Part shown: positions 33,488-42,152 of the stretch, piece after piece
Position numbering within the stretch: the first letter of the stretch is position 1
Layout of the letters: each line of letters starts with the position of its first letter
NCBI GenBank assembly: GCA_965215345.1
Contig: CBDCDL010000001.1
Coordinates: 744,001 to 808,000 of the forward strand
Direction: 5' to 3'
Length of the DNA: 64,000 nucleotides
Source of the DNA: CATQHW01 sp965215345
Lineage (GTDB): Bacteria > Spirochaetota > Spirochaetia > SZUA-6 > Bin103
Notes under the pieces: model-generated
Told to the model about the DNA's origin: nothing
Database searches by the model: none
Seen by the model: only the letters and a program-made list of their open reading frames with translations
Program-made: the position numbers and the translations under genes

Positions 33488-34789
33488 TCAGGCCGGCGGA
33501 AGCCGGTCAGTCCCCGTCGGCACGCGATCCGTGCCGAGCGCCGTCCGCAGGGGCTCGGGCACCGTCAGGGTGCCGTCGGCGTTCTGATGGGTCTCCAGCA
33601 GCGCGGGCAGCAACCGGCTGGTCGCCAGGCCCGACGCGTTCAGGGTATGCACGAAGCGGGTGCCGCCGGAGCCGCGCACGCGGGTGTTGGCCCGCCGCGT
33701 CTGGTAGTCCCGGGCGTTCGACGCGGAGCTCACTTCCTCGTAGCTGCCCGTGCTTGGCAGGTAGACCTCCAGGTCCAGGGTGCGCGCCATCGCCGACGAC
33801 GCGTCGCCGGCGGCCAGCCTGGTAACCCGGTAGTGCAGACCCAGTCCCTGCACCAGCCGCTCCGCCCGGCCGATCATGTCTTCCAGCGCTTCCTCCGAGC
33901 GGTCCGGCATCACGAACTGGAACAGCTCGACCTTGTTGAACTGATGGCCGCGCAGGGTACCGCGGTCGTGCGTGCGATAGGAGCCGGCCTCGCGACGGTA
34001 GCACGGCGTGCAGGAGACGTAACGCCTGGGCAGCTCCGACTCCGGGATGATCTCGTCGGCGTGCAGGCTGGCAAGAGCGGTCTCTGCGGTCGGCAGCAGA
34101 AACGGCGCCTCGCCGCGTTCCGCGCCCTCCTGCAGGAAGTAGACGTCATCGACGCCGAAGCGGGGGAACTGCCCGGCGACGAATCCGCAACGGTAGCTCA
34201 GCAGGTGCGGCGGCAGGATCAACTCGAAGCCGTCGGCCACGTGCGTGTCGATGAAATGGTTCAGCAACGCCCATTCCAGGCGCGCTCCCCAGCCGCGGTA
34301 GACCCAGAACCCGTGTCCGGCCAGCTTGGCGCCGCGCTCGTAGTCGACCAGTCCGAGCGCGCTGGCGAACGCCACGTGGTCCATGCCGGCCGCGCATGCG
34401 GCGGGCCGTTCGCCCCACTCGCGGAGGGTCTGGTTGGCCTCCTTGCCGCCCCGCGGGACGTCGGGATCCGGGAGGTTGGGCAGGCCGGCCAGCAGCTCGT
34501 CGAGCTCCTGCGTGACGGTGCCCAGCCGGGTCTCCAGCTCCTTGATCCGGTCGCCCACGGTGCGCATCTCGGCGATGAGCTCCGTCGCGTCGCCCCCCTC
34601 ACGCCGTATGCGCGGCACGTCTCGCGACGCGTCGTTGCGGCGCGCCTTGAGCTGCTCCGCGGCGGCGATCAGCTCGCGCCGGGCAGCGTCGAGGTTCTGG
34701 ATCGGCTGCAGGTCGACGGTGTCCATCCGCTTGCCGAGCGCCGCGCGAACCGCGTCCGGCTCATTCCGGATCAGGGAGATGTCTATCAC
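33488..34789 (-). CDS. serS: Serine-tRNA ligase
   Basis: 433 residues of a class II aminoacyl-tRNA synthetase. An N-terminal two-helix tRNA-binding arm (about 25-105) precedes the catalytic core: motif 2 around SCTPCYRREAGSYRTHDRG, and the motif 3 equivalent near SNARDYQTRRANTRVR. The arm, core and Ser-binding elements match SerRS. It is encoded directly after the precorrin-2 dehydrogenase gene (10-base gap). Confidence 0.96.
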   Translation of the reverse strand: MIDISLIRNEPDAVRAALGKRMDTVDLQPIQNLDAARRELIAAAEQLKARRNDASRDVPRIRREGGDATELIAEMRTVGDRIKELETRLGTVTQELDELLAGLPNLPDPDVPRGGKEANQTLREWGERPAACAAGMDHVAFASALGLVDYERGAKLAGHGFWVYRGWGARLEWALLNHFIDTHVADGFELILPPHLLSYRCGFVAGQFPRFGVDDVYFLQEGAERGEAPFLLPTAETALASLHADEIIPESELPRRYVSCTPCYRREAGSYRTHDRGTLRGHQFNKVELFQFVMPDRSEEALEDMIGRAERLVQGLGLHYRVTRLAAGDASSAMARTLDLEVYLPSTGSYEEVSSASNARDYQTRRANTRVRGSGGTRFVHTLNASGLATSRLLPALLETHQNADGTLTVPEPLRTALGTDRVPTGTDRLPPA

Positions 34790-34799
34790 TTCGGGCCTG

Positions 34800-35474
34800 T
34801 CACGTGTGGTCGGAACGTATCATGCGGAACCGCTGTCGCACATCGGCCAGCCGTGTGCGCCAGCCCGCCGGCGTCCGGATCCTTCCTGCTACCGTCAACC
34901 CGGCCGCCGCCTGGCGGAGGAGCGTGCGGCGCGTGTCGCCGTCGGCGACGCGATCACGCAGTTCCCGGCGCAGTTCGCCCAGCTCGTCGAGGAATGGAAC
35001 CAGGTCGGAAGCGTCGATCACCCGCTCCAGCTCCCGGCGCAGGATACCGGCGACGGAAGGGCTGGCGTTGCTGGTGGCTATGGCGATGCGGAGGTGGCCG
35101 CGGCTGACCACCGCCGGCATCCCCAGATCCGACCGGTCGGGCTGGTCGTACGTGGACAGCAGCACTCGCTCCCGCCGCGCCCAGGCAGCGACGGCCGGAT
35201 GGGCGGGATTCCCGTCGGTCAGCGTGCTGACCACCAGTCGGCGCCCGCGCAGATCGGCCGGCCGCACGGTCCTGCGCAGCCAGACGAGCCGACCGCTCTC
35301 TGCCCATGACCGGATCTGCGGCTCGACCGCCGGGCTGACGACGGTGACCAGGGCCTCGGCGTCGAGCAGCCGCGCCGTCTTGTCCATCGCCTCGTCCTCT
35401 CCGCCGATGACGAGCACCGGCTGACCTGCGAGGTCCAGCCCGATCGGGAACAGTGGTCTCAGGGTGGCAGACAT
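34800..35474 (-). CDS. Precorrin-2 dehydrogenase / sirohydrochlorin ferrochelatase (CysG N-terminal-like)
   Basis: 224-residue SirC/Met8-type protein. It starts MSATLRPLFPIGLDLAGQPV with the NAD-binding motif VLVIGGEDEAMDKTARLL, in which the usual third Gly is Glu. Later family segments are SRGHLRIAIATSNASPSVAG and LRRELERVID. It acts in sirohaem synthesis. The start at ATG 35474 lies beside the divergent kinase promoter region. Confidence 0.83.
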   Translation of the reverse strand: MSATLRPLFPIGLDLAGQPVLVIGGEDEAMDKTARLLDAEALVTVVSPAVEPQIRSWAESGRLVWLRRTVRPADLRGRRLVVSTLTDGNPAHPAVAAWARRERVLLSTYDQPDRSDLGMPAVVSRGHLRIAIATSNASPSVAGILRRELERVIDASDLVPFLDELGELRRELRDRVADGDTRRTLLRQAAAGLTVAGRIRTPAGWRTRLADVRQRFRMIRSDHT

Positions 35475-35519
35475 GCCGTGAGGGTGGCCCCGGCGACCGC
35501 GCGGTACAAGGCCCGCCGC

Positions 35520-35561
35520 GCCAGGCCGGCCGTGCCAGGCCGGCTGTGCCAGGCCGGCTGT
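35520..35561. repeat. Three 14-nt tandem repeats in divergent intergenic region
   Basis: GCCAGGCCGGC-C/T-GT occurs at 35520, 35534 and 35548, immediately upstream of the kinase start (35576). GGCCGGC is self-complementary in part, so each copy could form a small stem. It could affect transcription or translation of the kinase. Confidence 0.8.
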
Positions 35562-35575
35562 GATAGTCTGCGCCC

Positions 35576-36703
35576 GTGATCGAACTGCCCGCAGCCGACC
35601 GGTGCCGCTACGACCTCGTTTCATTGGGCGAGGTGCTCTGGCGGCTCGACCCGCGCGACGTTCCGCTGGCTCGTGTGCGCGATTCGATGCGGGTCTTTCA
35701 GGGCGGCGGTGAGACCAACGTCGCCTGTGGCGTTTCGGCGACGTTCGGTCTGCGCACCGCCGTCCTCACCGCGCTGGTGGCCGACGACATCGGCCGCAAC
35801 ATCGGCAACCAGCTTGCGGAGGCGGGGGTCGATACGGGCCGGATCATCTGGTGGGACACCGCGCGCTCCGGAGACAGCCACAGCACGGACGCCAAGGGCA
35901 CGGTGCACAACGGCATCTCGGTCACGTTCGCCGGCAAGGGCGTGCTGCCGTCGGAGACGCTCTACTACCGCGCCCACACCGCCGCCTCGCTGCTTGCGCC
36001 CGGAGACTTCGATCTGCAGGGTCTGTTCGCCCGTGAGGGGGTGCGGGTGTTCAACACGGGCGGCATTTTCACGCTGATCGGCGACCGCACCGCGCAGACC
36101 GCCATCGCGGCCGCGGAGGCCGCTCGGGCCGCCGGCACCTTCGTCGCCGCGGACCTCAACTATCGCTCCAAGGTAGAGCCCGACCGGGAACGGGCGCGCC
36201 GGATCAATCGGCGCCTGATCCCGAGCATCGATTTTCTGGTCGGCAACGACTCGGATCTCGCCGACGCCCTGGGCTACGACACTCCCGATGGTGACGATCG
36301 TTTCGAGCCGTGGCTGGAGCGCTACCGGGCCACCATCGAACGGGTGGCCGCAGACTATCCGCGCCTGCGCCTGATCGGTACGCAGTGGCGCGGCGCGCAC
36401 GACGCCGACGTGGTGAGTTGGGGTGCGGTGCTGTATGAAACCGCGACTCGCCGCTGGTACGCCGCCCCGGTCCGCGAGCGGGTGCACATCGCCGATCGCA
36501 CCGGCGGGGGAGATTCCTTTACCGCCGGCGTCGTCAGCGCTCTCCTGCAGGGACAGGACCTGCAGCAGGCGGTCGAGTGGGGGGCCGCGCACGGCATCCT
36601 GGTGCAGTCGACGCCCGGCGACACGACCATGGTCCGCCGGGAACAGGTGATCGCCGAGGCGGAACGTGTCCGCCGGGGCGGCGGCGTGAAGGCCGCCCGA
36701 TGA
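35576..36703 (+). CDS. PfkB-family sugar kinase (KdgK-like)
   Basis: 375 residues of the ribokinase/PfkB family. The N-terminal signature GGGETNVACGVSATFGL binds sugar and the C-terminal signature DRTGGGDSFTAGVVSALLQG has the catalytic Asp and anion hole. Best resemblance is to 2-keto-3-deoxygluconate kinases, which carry a similar long central segment (NYRSKVEPDRERARRINR). GTG start at 35576. Followed by 145 bases with no gene (36704-36848). Confidence 0.85.
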   Translation: MIELPAADRCRYDLVSLGEVLWRLDPRDVPLARVRDSMRVFQGGGETNVACGVSATFGLRTAVLTALVADDIGRNIGNQLAEAGVDTGRIIWWDTARSGDSHSTDAKGTVHNGISVTFAGKGVLPSETLYYRAHTAASLLAPGDFDLQGLFAREGVRVFNTGGIFTLIGDRTAQTAIAAAEAARAAGTFVAADLNYRSKVEPDRERARRINRRLIPSIDFLVGNDSDLADALGYDTPDGDDRFEPWLERYRATIERVAADYPRLRLIGTQWRGAHDADVVSWGAVLYETATRRWYAAPVRERVHIADRTGGGDSFTAGVVSALLQGQDLQQAVEWGAAHGILVQSTPGDTTMVRREQVIAEAERVRRGGGVKAAR

Positions 36704-36848
36704 GAAGCCGGCACGCCGATGGACGGCGGGCAGTCCGGCGCCGACGGTTTGTCCGGATTCCGGCATATTCGTAGGATAGTGGTGATGAACGAGCAGGTGA
36801 GCCGCCGGCGACGGTTCGCATGCGGCGGCGTGCCGACCGCCGCGGAGC

Positions 36849-37664
36849 ATGGCAGTGCCTGAGAAGCCCGAGCAACCGGCGCCGGAGAAGCCGACGGCCT
36901 ACATCTTTCACGTCCTGCTGAAGGACGGCGAGTCGCTGCTGCTCGATCCGTTCCGGGGCGTGGAGCGGCTGGAGAGCACCCTTTCGGAGCGCACCGTGGA
37001 AGGTCGCTTCGGGACCGAGCCGCGTGTCGAAGCCCTCACCCTGTACCGCGACGAGCTGTACCGGGCGGTGGACGCCGCCGTGCGCCGCTGGTTGTCGGAG
37101 AATCGGTTCATCCCCCGGTTTCTGGCGTCCGTCGGCGTGTTCGTGCTGGCGATGTTCGTGATGGCCTATGTGTTCCGCGGCGGGCTGCCGATCCCGGTGA
37201 TCGACGAGTTGGCGATCGCGCTGGGCGCCAGCGTCGTCGCGTACCTGGCGATAGGCAGGAAGGAACTGGCTTCGGAGACGGCGACCAGGAAGCGCGTTGC
37301 GCTGAAGAACGCGATCGACCGCATCACCTTCGTTCCCAGCCGGTTCCTGGTCCGGGTCGAAGAGGCGCTGCGCCGCTACGAGGCGGAGAATCTGGAAGGG
37401 CTGGTCTCGGAGATCCTGAATCCGGCCGACGAGCCGCTGGACGAGCCCGAGCGGACCGAGGCGACCGAGTTCGTGCGACTCCTGGAGGACCAGTTCAATT
37501 ACGCCCGCCTGCGCAAGGGAGAGCGGGAGTTCAAGAACTTCCTGGCAGAACGGGGCGCCGAGCGCGGCACCAACCTGCGGAAGTGGGCGGAATCGCAGCG
37601 CCTCAACTTCCCGCTGTACGCGGTGTACAAGAGATTCAAGCGCACGGTCGAGCGGGTGCGCTGA
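36849..37664 (+). CDS. Hypothetical membrane protein with cytoplasmic helical arms
   Basis: 271 residues, unrecognised. Two adjacent membrane segments (FLASVGVFVLAMFVMAYVF about 97-115, and AIALGASVVAYLAI about 123-136) form a hairpin with both long ends in the cytoplasm. The N-terminal 90 and C-terminal 130 residues are highly charged and helical (RRYEAENLEGLVSEIL). No catalytic motif seen. It precedes the PAP2 gene by 23 bases. Confidence 0.75.
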   Translation: MAVPEKPEQPAPEKPTAYIFHVLLKDGESLLLDPFRGVERLESTLSERTVEGRFGTEPRVEALTLYRDELYRAVDAAVRRWLSENRFIPRFLASVGVFVLAMFVMAYVFRGGLPIPVIDELAIALGASVVAYLAIGRKELASETATRKRVALKNAIDRITFVPSRFLVRVEEALRRYEAENLEGLVSEILNPADEPLDEPERTEATEFVRLLEDQFNYARLRKGEREFKNFLAERGAERGTNLRKWAESQRLNFPLYAVYKRFKRTVERVR

Positions 37665-37687
37665 CCCGCCGCTATCGTCACGTCGCC

Positions 37688-38398
37688 GTGCGTGCGGCAA
37701 GGATCGTTGCCATCGTTTTCCTGCTTGGCGCCGGCCGCGCCGTCGCGCTTCAGCCGCTTGATCTGACGCTCGCTCTGGCGGGCTCGGCTCTCACGGGCGG
37801 CGGCCTCCTGGTCGCCGACCGGGTCGCTCCGGTGACCGAGGAGCAGCGCCTGCAACTCCGCATCGAGGATCTGCCCCCGATGGACCGCGCGCTGGTGTTT
37901 CCGGACCAGCCACTCATCGGCGGCCTCAGCGACATGGTCGCCTATGGCCAGGTTCTGGTGCCGGTCGGCGCCGCAGCGTTCGGCCTGGAGCGCCGGGACG
38001 CACAGGATGTGCTGGCCCGGCACTACCAGGTGCTCGCCATCACCTATGGCAGCTCATACCTGATCAAGGCCGCCGTCTGGCGTGCGCGTCCGTTCCTGTA
38101 CGACTCGAACGTCTCTCCCGAGCGCGCCGCCGACCGGACCGGAGCCAACTCGTTTCCGTCCAGCCACGTCGCCGTCGCGTTCGCGAGCGCCACGTTCATC
38201 AGCACCATCGCCGACCAGTACTGGGACGAGCGCTACACGACGATCCTCGCCGTCGGCTCCTACGCAACGGCTTCCATGGCGGCGATTCTCCGGATCGCCG
38301 CCGGCCGTCACTTCGTGAGTGACGTTCTGGCGGGCGCACTCCTCGGAATCGCGGTCGGGTGGGCCGTGCCGACCGCGCACGTACTGTCCGCCCGCTGA
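37688..38398 (+). CDS. PAP2-family membrane phosphatase
   Basis: 236 residues with an N-terminal signal/membrane segment and the three phosphatidic-acid-phosphatase motifs: KAAVWRARP (K-x6-RP), SFPSSHVA (PSGH-type) and RIAAGRHFVSD (SR-x5-H-x3-D). It dephosphorylates a lipid phosphate such as undecaprenyl-PP or PA on the periplasmic side. The start at GTG 37688 is chosen over the upstream frame because it places the signal sequence at the N-terminus. The DUF192 lipoprotein gene follows at 19 bases. Confidence 0.85.
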   Translation: MRAARIVAIVFLLGAGRAVALQPLDLTLALAGSALTGGGLLVADRVAPVTEEQRLQLRIEDLPPMDRALVFPDQPLIGGLSDMVAYGQVLVPVGAAAFGLERRDAQDVLARHYQVLAITYGSSYLIKAAVWRARPFLYDSNVSPERAADRTGANSFPSSHVAVAFASATFISTIADQYWDERYTTILAVGSYATASMAAILRIAAGRHFVSDVLAGALLGIAVGWAVPTAHVLSAR

Positions 38399-38416
38399 CG
38401 TGAACGGCCCGCGGAC

Positions 38417-38863
38417 GTGAGCGCAGCCCGGAAGTGCGCGTGCGCGGCGCTGGCAGGTCTGCTGGCCGTCGCGCTCGTCGCCTGTCGCGGCGGGGCAGCG
38501 GAGACCGTCAGGCTCCAGGTCGGGGAGGAGCGGTTTACCGCCTGGGTGGCGCGCACCCCGGAGCAGCGGGAGCGCGGGCTGATGTATCGCACCGACCTGG
38601 GGCCTCGGCAGGGCATGCTGTTCGTGTTCGAGAACGAACAGGTGCTGTCGTTCTGGATGAAGAACACGCCCCTGCCGCTGTCGATCGCATTCCTGTCCGC
38701 CGACGGTGAAGTCCTGCAGATCGAGCCGCTGACACCGTTCTCGGAACTGATCGTGCGCTCCTGGCGACCCGCGCGCTATGCGCTGGAAGTCAACGCCGGC
38801 TCCTTCGCTGAAGCCGGCGTCGAGGTCGGAGATCTGATCCGGTTCCCACGGAACTGGCGCTGA
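38417..38863 (+). CDS. DUF192 lipoprotein
   Basis: 148 residues. Signal peptide with lipobox LLAVALVAC (Cys about 23 lipidated) followed by a DUF192 domain (EERGLMYRTDLGPRQGMLFVFE-like block, FWMKNTPLPLSIAFL). The GTG start opens a coherent signal peptide. Function of the family is unknown; it is a small extracytoplasmic beta-rich domain. Ends 4 bases before the convergent AAA/nuclease gene. Confidence 0.85.
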   Translation: MSAARKCACAALAGLLAVALVACRGGAAETVRLQVGEERFTAWVARTPEQRERGLMYRTDLGPRQGMLFVFENEQVLSFWMKNTPLPLSIAFLSADGEVLQIEPLTPFSELIVRSWRPARYALEVNAGSFAEAGVEVGDLIRFPRNWR

Positions 38864-38867
38864 GGCG

Positions 38868-40493
38868 TTACATGCCCCAGACCGTGACCGGCGCCCCGTC
38901 TCCGCTCGGCGCGCGGCGGAAGATCTTATCCTCCCAGCTCCGTTCCGGCGCGCGGTCGAATACGATCAGGTGTCCGGCCTCCGCCCCGCACCGGTCCACG
39001 TAGGCGCGCGTCTGCTTCACCCCTTCCGCGATCGTCCGATCCAGCTCTCCGCGCCGCAGCTTGCACTCCACTACGAACCGCCGCTCGCGCCCGCCGCGGG
39101 GCCAGACGATCAGCAGGTCCGTACGCCCCCGCCCCAGCGCGTACTCCCGCTCGATGCGCCCGCCGCCATTGACGATCCGCTGCAGGTGCGCCTGCAGCAG
39201 CAACTGCGGGCCGGCTTCATGGTATCGCTCGAAGCGCTGCACCCAGTGCTCGGAGTGCTCGCGGAAGAACGCCTGGAACGCCGCGATCAGCCCGTCCGCG
39301 TCCAGGGTGCCCTCCGCGTCCACGTACCACGCCATGCGCTGCGGCAAGCCCGCCTGCACCGCGTAGTTCAGGTGCCGCGGCACCACCTCCGCGTAGATCG
39401 GGTTGGCGATGTGCGGCGTGCCGTCGGGCTCCTGCGCCACCAGCCCGAGGTCGCAGACGTAAGCGATGTCCTCGGTCGACCATGCCTGCTCGTCGGCGCC
39501 GGTCAGGATCGGCTCCACCACGCGCCGCACGCGCTCCTCCCGCAGCTTGTGCGCCAGATCGTCGATGTGCGTATCGCGGCGCAGGATCAGCCGCTCCTGC
39601 GCCTCCAGGATGGCCTCTGCCGTGATCGGGCGCGAGCGCTCACGCCCCGGCTTGTGGCGGAAGCAGGCGTCGTGGCACAGCGCGTTCACCAGCCACGGCT
39701 GGCCGGCGGTGCGCGTCAGGATCAGCTCCTGCGCCTCCTCCGTGAACGCCTGCCCGGTCGCCATGGTGTGCTGCGCCAGCAGCGCCCGTATCTCCTGCTC
39801 CGAGAAGTCGCCCAGCCGCAACGATTCGGCCTTGACGTTGAAGGCGCTGCCGCCGAGCACCAGGCGGTTCTCCGCCGTGGAGTGGATGCGGTAGTCGCGC
39901 ACGTCGCGTACGCCGCACAGCACGATGCTGTGCGGGAACGCGGACGGGCGCTGGTCGTAACCGGCGCGAAGCTGCCGCAGCACCGCCAGCAGGGTGTCGC
40001 CCACCAGCGCGTCGATCTCGTCGATCAGCAGCACCAGCGGCGTGCGGTCGGCAGCCGCCCAGCGGCTCAGCGCCACGCTCAGCGCGCCGCCCGGTCCGGC
40101 GCTGTCCATGGCATGGCGGGAGATACGCTCCAGCGAGTCGTCGCCCAGCGTCAGGCTCGCCCTGAGCGAGAACTGGGACAGTACGGTGCGCATGCCTTCC
40201 ATGACGTTCTCGCGCATCGCCTGGCCGGCCTCGACGTTGGCGTACACGCAGCGGTAATCCCCGGCGGTCCCGCCGTTCAGCAGGTCGCGCAGCGCCAGCA
40301 GCGCCGAGGTCTTGCCCGTCTGCCGCGGGGCGTGCAGCACGAAGTACTTCTTGTGACGCACGAGGCCGAGGACCTCGTCCAGATCGATCCGTTCCAGCGG
40401 CGGGACGTGGTAGTGGTCCGCCGCCACGACCGGCCCCTCGGTGTTGAACGTGCGCACTGTCGCCAGTGTGGCACCGTGCCGAGCGGACGTCAC
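38868..40493 (-). CDS. AAA ATPase fused to PD-(D/E)XK nuclease-like domain
   Basis: 541 residues. Walker A APRQTGKTSALL and Walker B LVLLIDEIDALVGD lie in an N-terminal STAND-like/AAA domain, followed by a winged-helix region (about 270-380) and a C-terminal PD-(D/E)XK fold with GRGRTDLLIV and RFVVECKLRRG (Asp, Glu-x-Lys). Such AAA_14/PDDEXK_9-type proteins are common in many copies in host-associated and anaerobic bacteria; roles in defence or nucleic-acid processing are proposed, none proven. A second possible start is GTG 40457 (VRTFNTEGPVV), which better matches the family start. Confidence 0.8.
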   Translation of the reverse strand: MTSARHGATLATVRTFNTEGPVVAADHYHVPPLERIDLDEVLGLVRHKKYFVLHAPRQTGKTSALLALRDLLNGGTAGDYRCVYANVEAGQAMRENVMEGMRTVLSQFSLRASLTLGDDSLERISRHAMDSAGPGGALSVALSRWAAADRTPLVLLIDEIDALVGDTLLAVLRQLRAGYDQRPSAFPHSIVLCGVRDVRDYRIHSTAENRLVLGGSAFNVKAESLRLGDFSEQEIRALLAQHTMATGQAFTEEAQELILTRTAGQPWLVNALCHDACFRHKPGRERSRPITAEAILEAQERLILRRDTHIDDLAHKLREERVRRVVEPILTGADEQAWSTEDIAYVCDLGLVAQEPDGTPHIANPIYAEVVPRHLNYAVQAGLPQRMAWYVDAEGTLDADGLIAAFQAFFREHSEHWVQRFERYHEAGPQLLLQAHLQRIVNGGGRIEREYALGRGRTDLLIVWPRGGRERRFVVECKLRRGELDRTIAEGVKQTRAYVDRCGAEAGHLIVFDRAPERSWEDKIFRRAPSGDGAPVTVWGM

Positions 40494-40527
40494 GCCGGCG
40501 CGACGGCGGCGGGGCAGACGAACGCGG

Positions 40528-40824
40528 TCAGAACGGGAGTTCGTCTCGCTGCGGCTCCTCGGCGTCGTCCACGAACGGCTCCAGTTGAGGCTCGCCGTCC
40601 GCCAACTCCGGCTCGTTGATCATGATCTCGATGCGCCGCTCGATCTTGGCGAGCTCCGCTCCGAGATCGCGGGCCAGCTTCATGCCGCACTCGAACAGGT
40701 CGACCGCCTCCGCCAGGGGCACGTCGCCGTCTTTCAGTTTTTCCGCGAGCACTTCCAGCTCGTGAAGGCGTTCCTCGAAGCTGGACTCGCCCGTCCCGGG
40801 AGAGCGCGTCTCCGGTTCAGTCAT
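40528..40824 (-). CDS. xseB: Exodeoxyribonuclease VII small subunit
   Basis: 98 residues, including the conserved core SFEERLHELEVLAEKLKDGDVPLAEAVDLFE split over residues 15-45. It binds the large subunit to form ExoVII, which degrades single-stranded DNA. The start at ATG 40824 is chosen because GGAGG lies 5 bases upstream; a GTG at 40830 would be too close. It overlaps xseA by 8 bases. The acidic C-terminal extension (DDAEEPQRDELPF) is longer than usual. Confidence 0.92.
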   Translation of the reverse strand: MTEPETRSPGTGESSFEERLHELEVLAEKLKDGDVPLAEAVDLFECGMKLARDLGAELAKIERRIEIMINEPELADGEPQLEPFVDDAEEPQRDELPF

Positions 40825-42040
40825 CGCCACCTCCGGCAGCGATCGGTTCCGTGTCGGTGACGGAGGCCGCCAGCCGGCCGCGGTGCAGCCGAACGCGTAT
40901 CGGGTCGCCGGGGGCCACCTGCGATGCGTCGGTGACCGCGGCGCCGTCGGCGGCGGTCACCAGCGCGTAGCCGCGGGCAAGGATGTCGAGCGGCGACCTG
41001 GAGCGAATCGCCTCGGCGGCAAGCACCATGCGGTGCCGGCTGTCGAGCACGCGTGCCTGCAGCGCACGCGTGGCGGCCGCCACGGCGTCATCCAGACGCT
41101 GCGCGGCCGGTGCCAGCGCCAGGCGCAGGCTGCGCTCCAGCCCGGCCGGCTGAAGCCGCTCCAGGGCGAAACGGACGCGCTCGCGCCGTTGGTCCAGGCT
41201 GCTGCGCATCGAGCCGGCCGCGGCGCGCAGGCGGCGCAGCAGATCGGAGCGTTCGCTGGACACCAGCTCGGCGGCGGCCGACGGGGTAGGGGCGCGAACG
41301 TCGGCCGCCAGATCGGCGAGCGAGGTGTCGGTCTGGTGGCCGACCGCGCTCACCACCGGCAATTCGCAGCGAACGATCGCTTCGACCACCGCTTCGTCCG
41401 AGAACGGCAGCAGGTCCTCCAGGGACCCGCCGCCGCGGGCCAGGATGACCACGTCGCCCATGCGGTGGCGGCTGGCGGTCCGCAGCCGCGACGCGATGAT
41501 GCCGGCGGCTCCGGCTCCCTGCACCTGTGCCGGCAAGACCACCAGGTCGATGCCGGCATGCCGCCTCCGCAGCACGTCCAGGATGTCGCGCAGCGCCGCG
41601 CCGGCTGGAGATGTGATCACCACCACGCGCCGCGGCACGCGCGGGATCGGCCGCTTGCGCTCCGGGTCGAAGCGGCCGCGCGCCGCCAGCCGGCGCTTGC
41701 GCTCCTCCAGCAACGCCAGCAGATCGCCGGTGCCGGCCCGTTGCACCGTTTCGACCACCAACTGGAAGGTGCCGCGCTGTTCGTAGACGTCGATCGCGCC
41801 GCGCGCGCGGATCAGCATGCCGTCGTGCGGGACGAAGTCCGCCCGGGCGAGCTGCGTGCGGAACATCGCCGCCTGCAGCACCGCGCGGCGTTCCTTCAGG
41901 CTGAAGTACAGATGGCCGCTGGCCGCCCGGCGCGCGTTGGACACCTCTCCCTCGACGGTGATGTCCGGAAATGCGCCCCCCAGCATGCCCCTGACTCTCC
42001 GCGTGACGTCCGACACGGAGTAGACCTGGCGCCGAGGCAT
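40817..42040 (-). CDS. xseA: Exodeoxyribonuclease VII large subunit
   Basis: 407 residues. N-terminal OB fold (YSVSDVTRRVRGMLGGAFPD, EVSNARRAASGHLYFSLKE) and catalytic domain with ITSPAGAALRDI, ILARGGGSLEDLLPF and SAVGHQTDTSLADL, the last two holding active-site residues. Length is typical. The start at ATG 42040 follows the family N-terminus; the frame continues upstream without homology. Confidence 0.95.
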   Translation of the reverse strand: MPRRQVYSVSDVTRRVRGMLGGAFPDITVEGEVSNARRAASGHLYFSLKERRAVLQAAMFRTQLARADFVPHDGMLIRARGAIDVYEQRGTFQLVVETVQRAGTGDLLALLEERKRRLAARGRFDPERKRPIPRVPRRVVVITSPAGAALRDILDVLRRRHAGIDLVVLPAQVQGAGAAGIIASRLRTASRHRMGDVVILARGGGSLEDLLPFSDEAVVEAIVRCELPVVSAVGHQTDTSLADLAADVRAPTPSAAAELVSSERSDLLRRLRAAAGSMRSSLDQRRERVRFALERLQPAGLERSLRLALAPAAQRLDDAVAAATRALQARVLDSRHRMVLAAEAIRSRSPLDILARGYALVTAADGAAVTDASQVAPGDPIRVRLHRGRLAASVTDTEPIAAGGGDD

Positions 42041-42152
42041 CCGACTTGGCCCGAGCACGCGGCAGATCGTAGTGGCGGCCGGCCCCCTTGGCAACGCGGC
42101 GCGGCGCCGAGCGGCCGGTCGGCCTGCACCCGGCGTGCGGTACTGCCGATAC

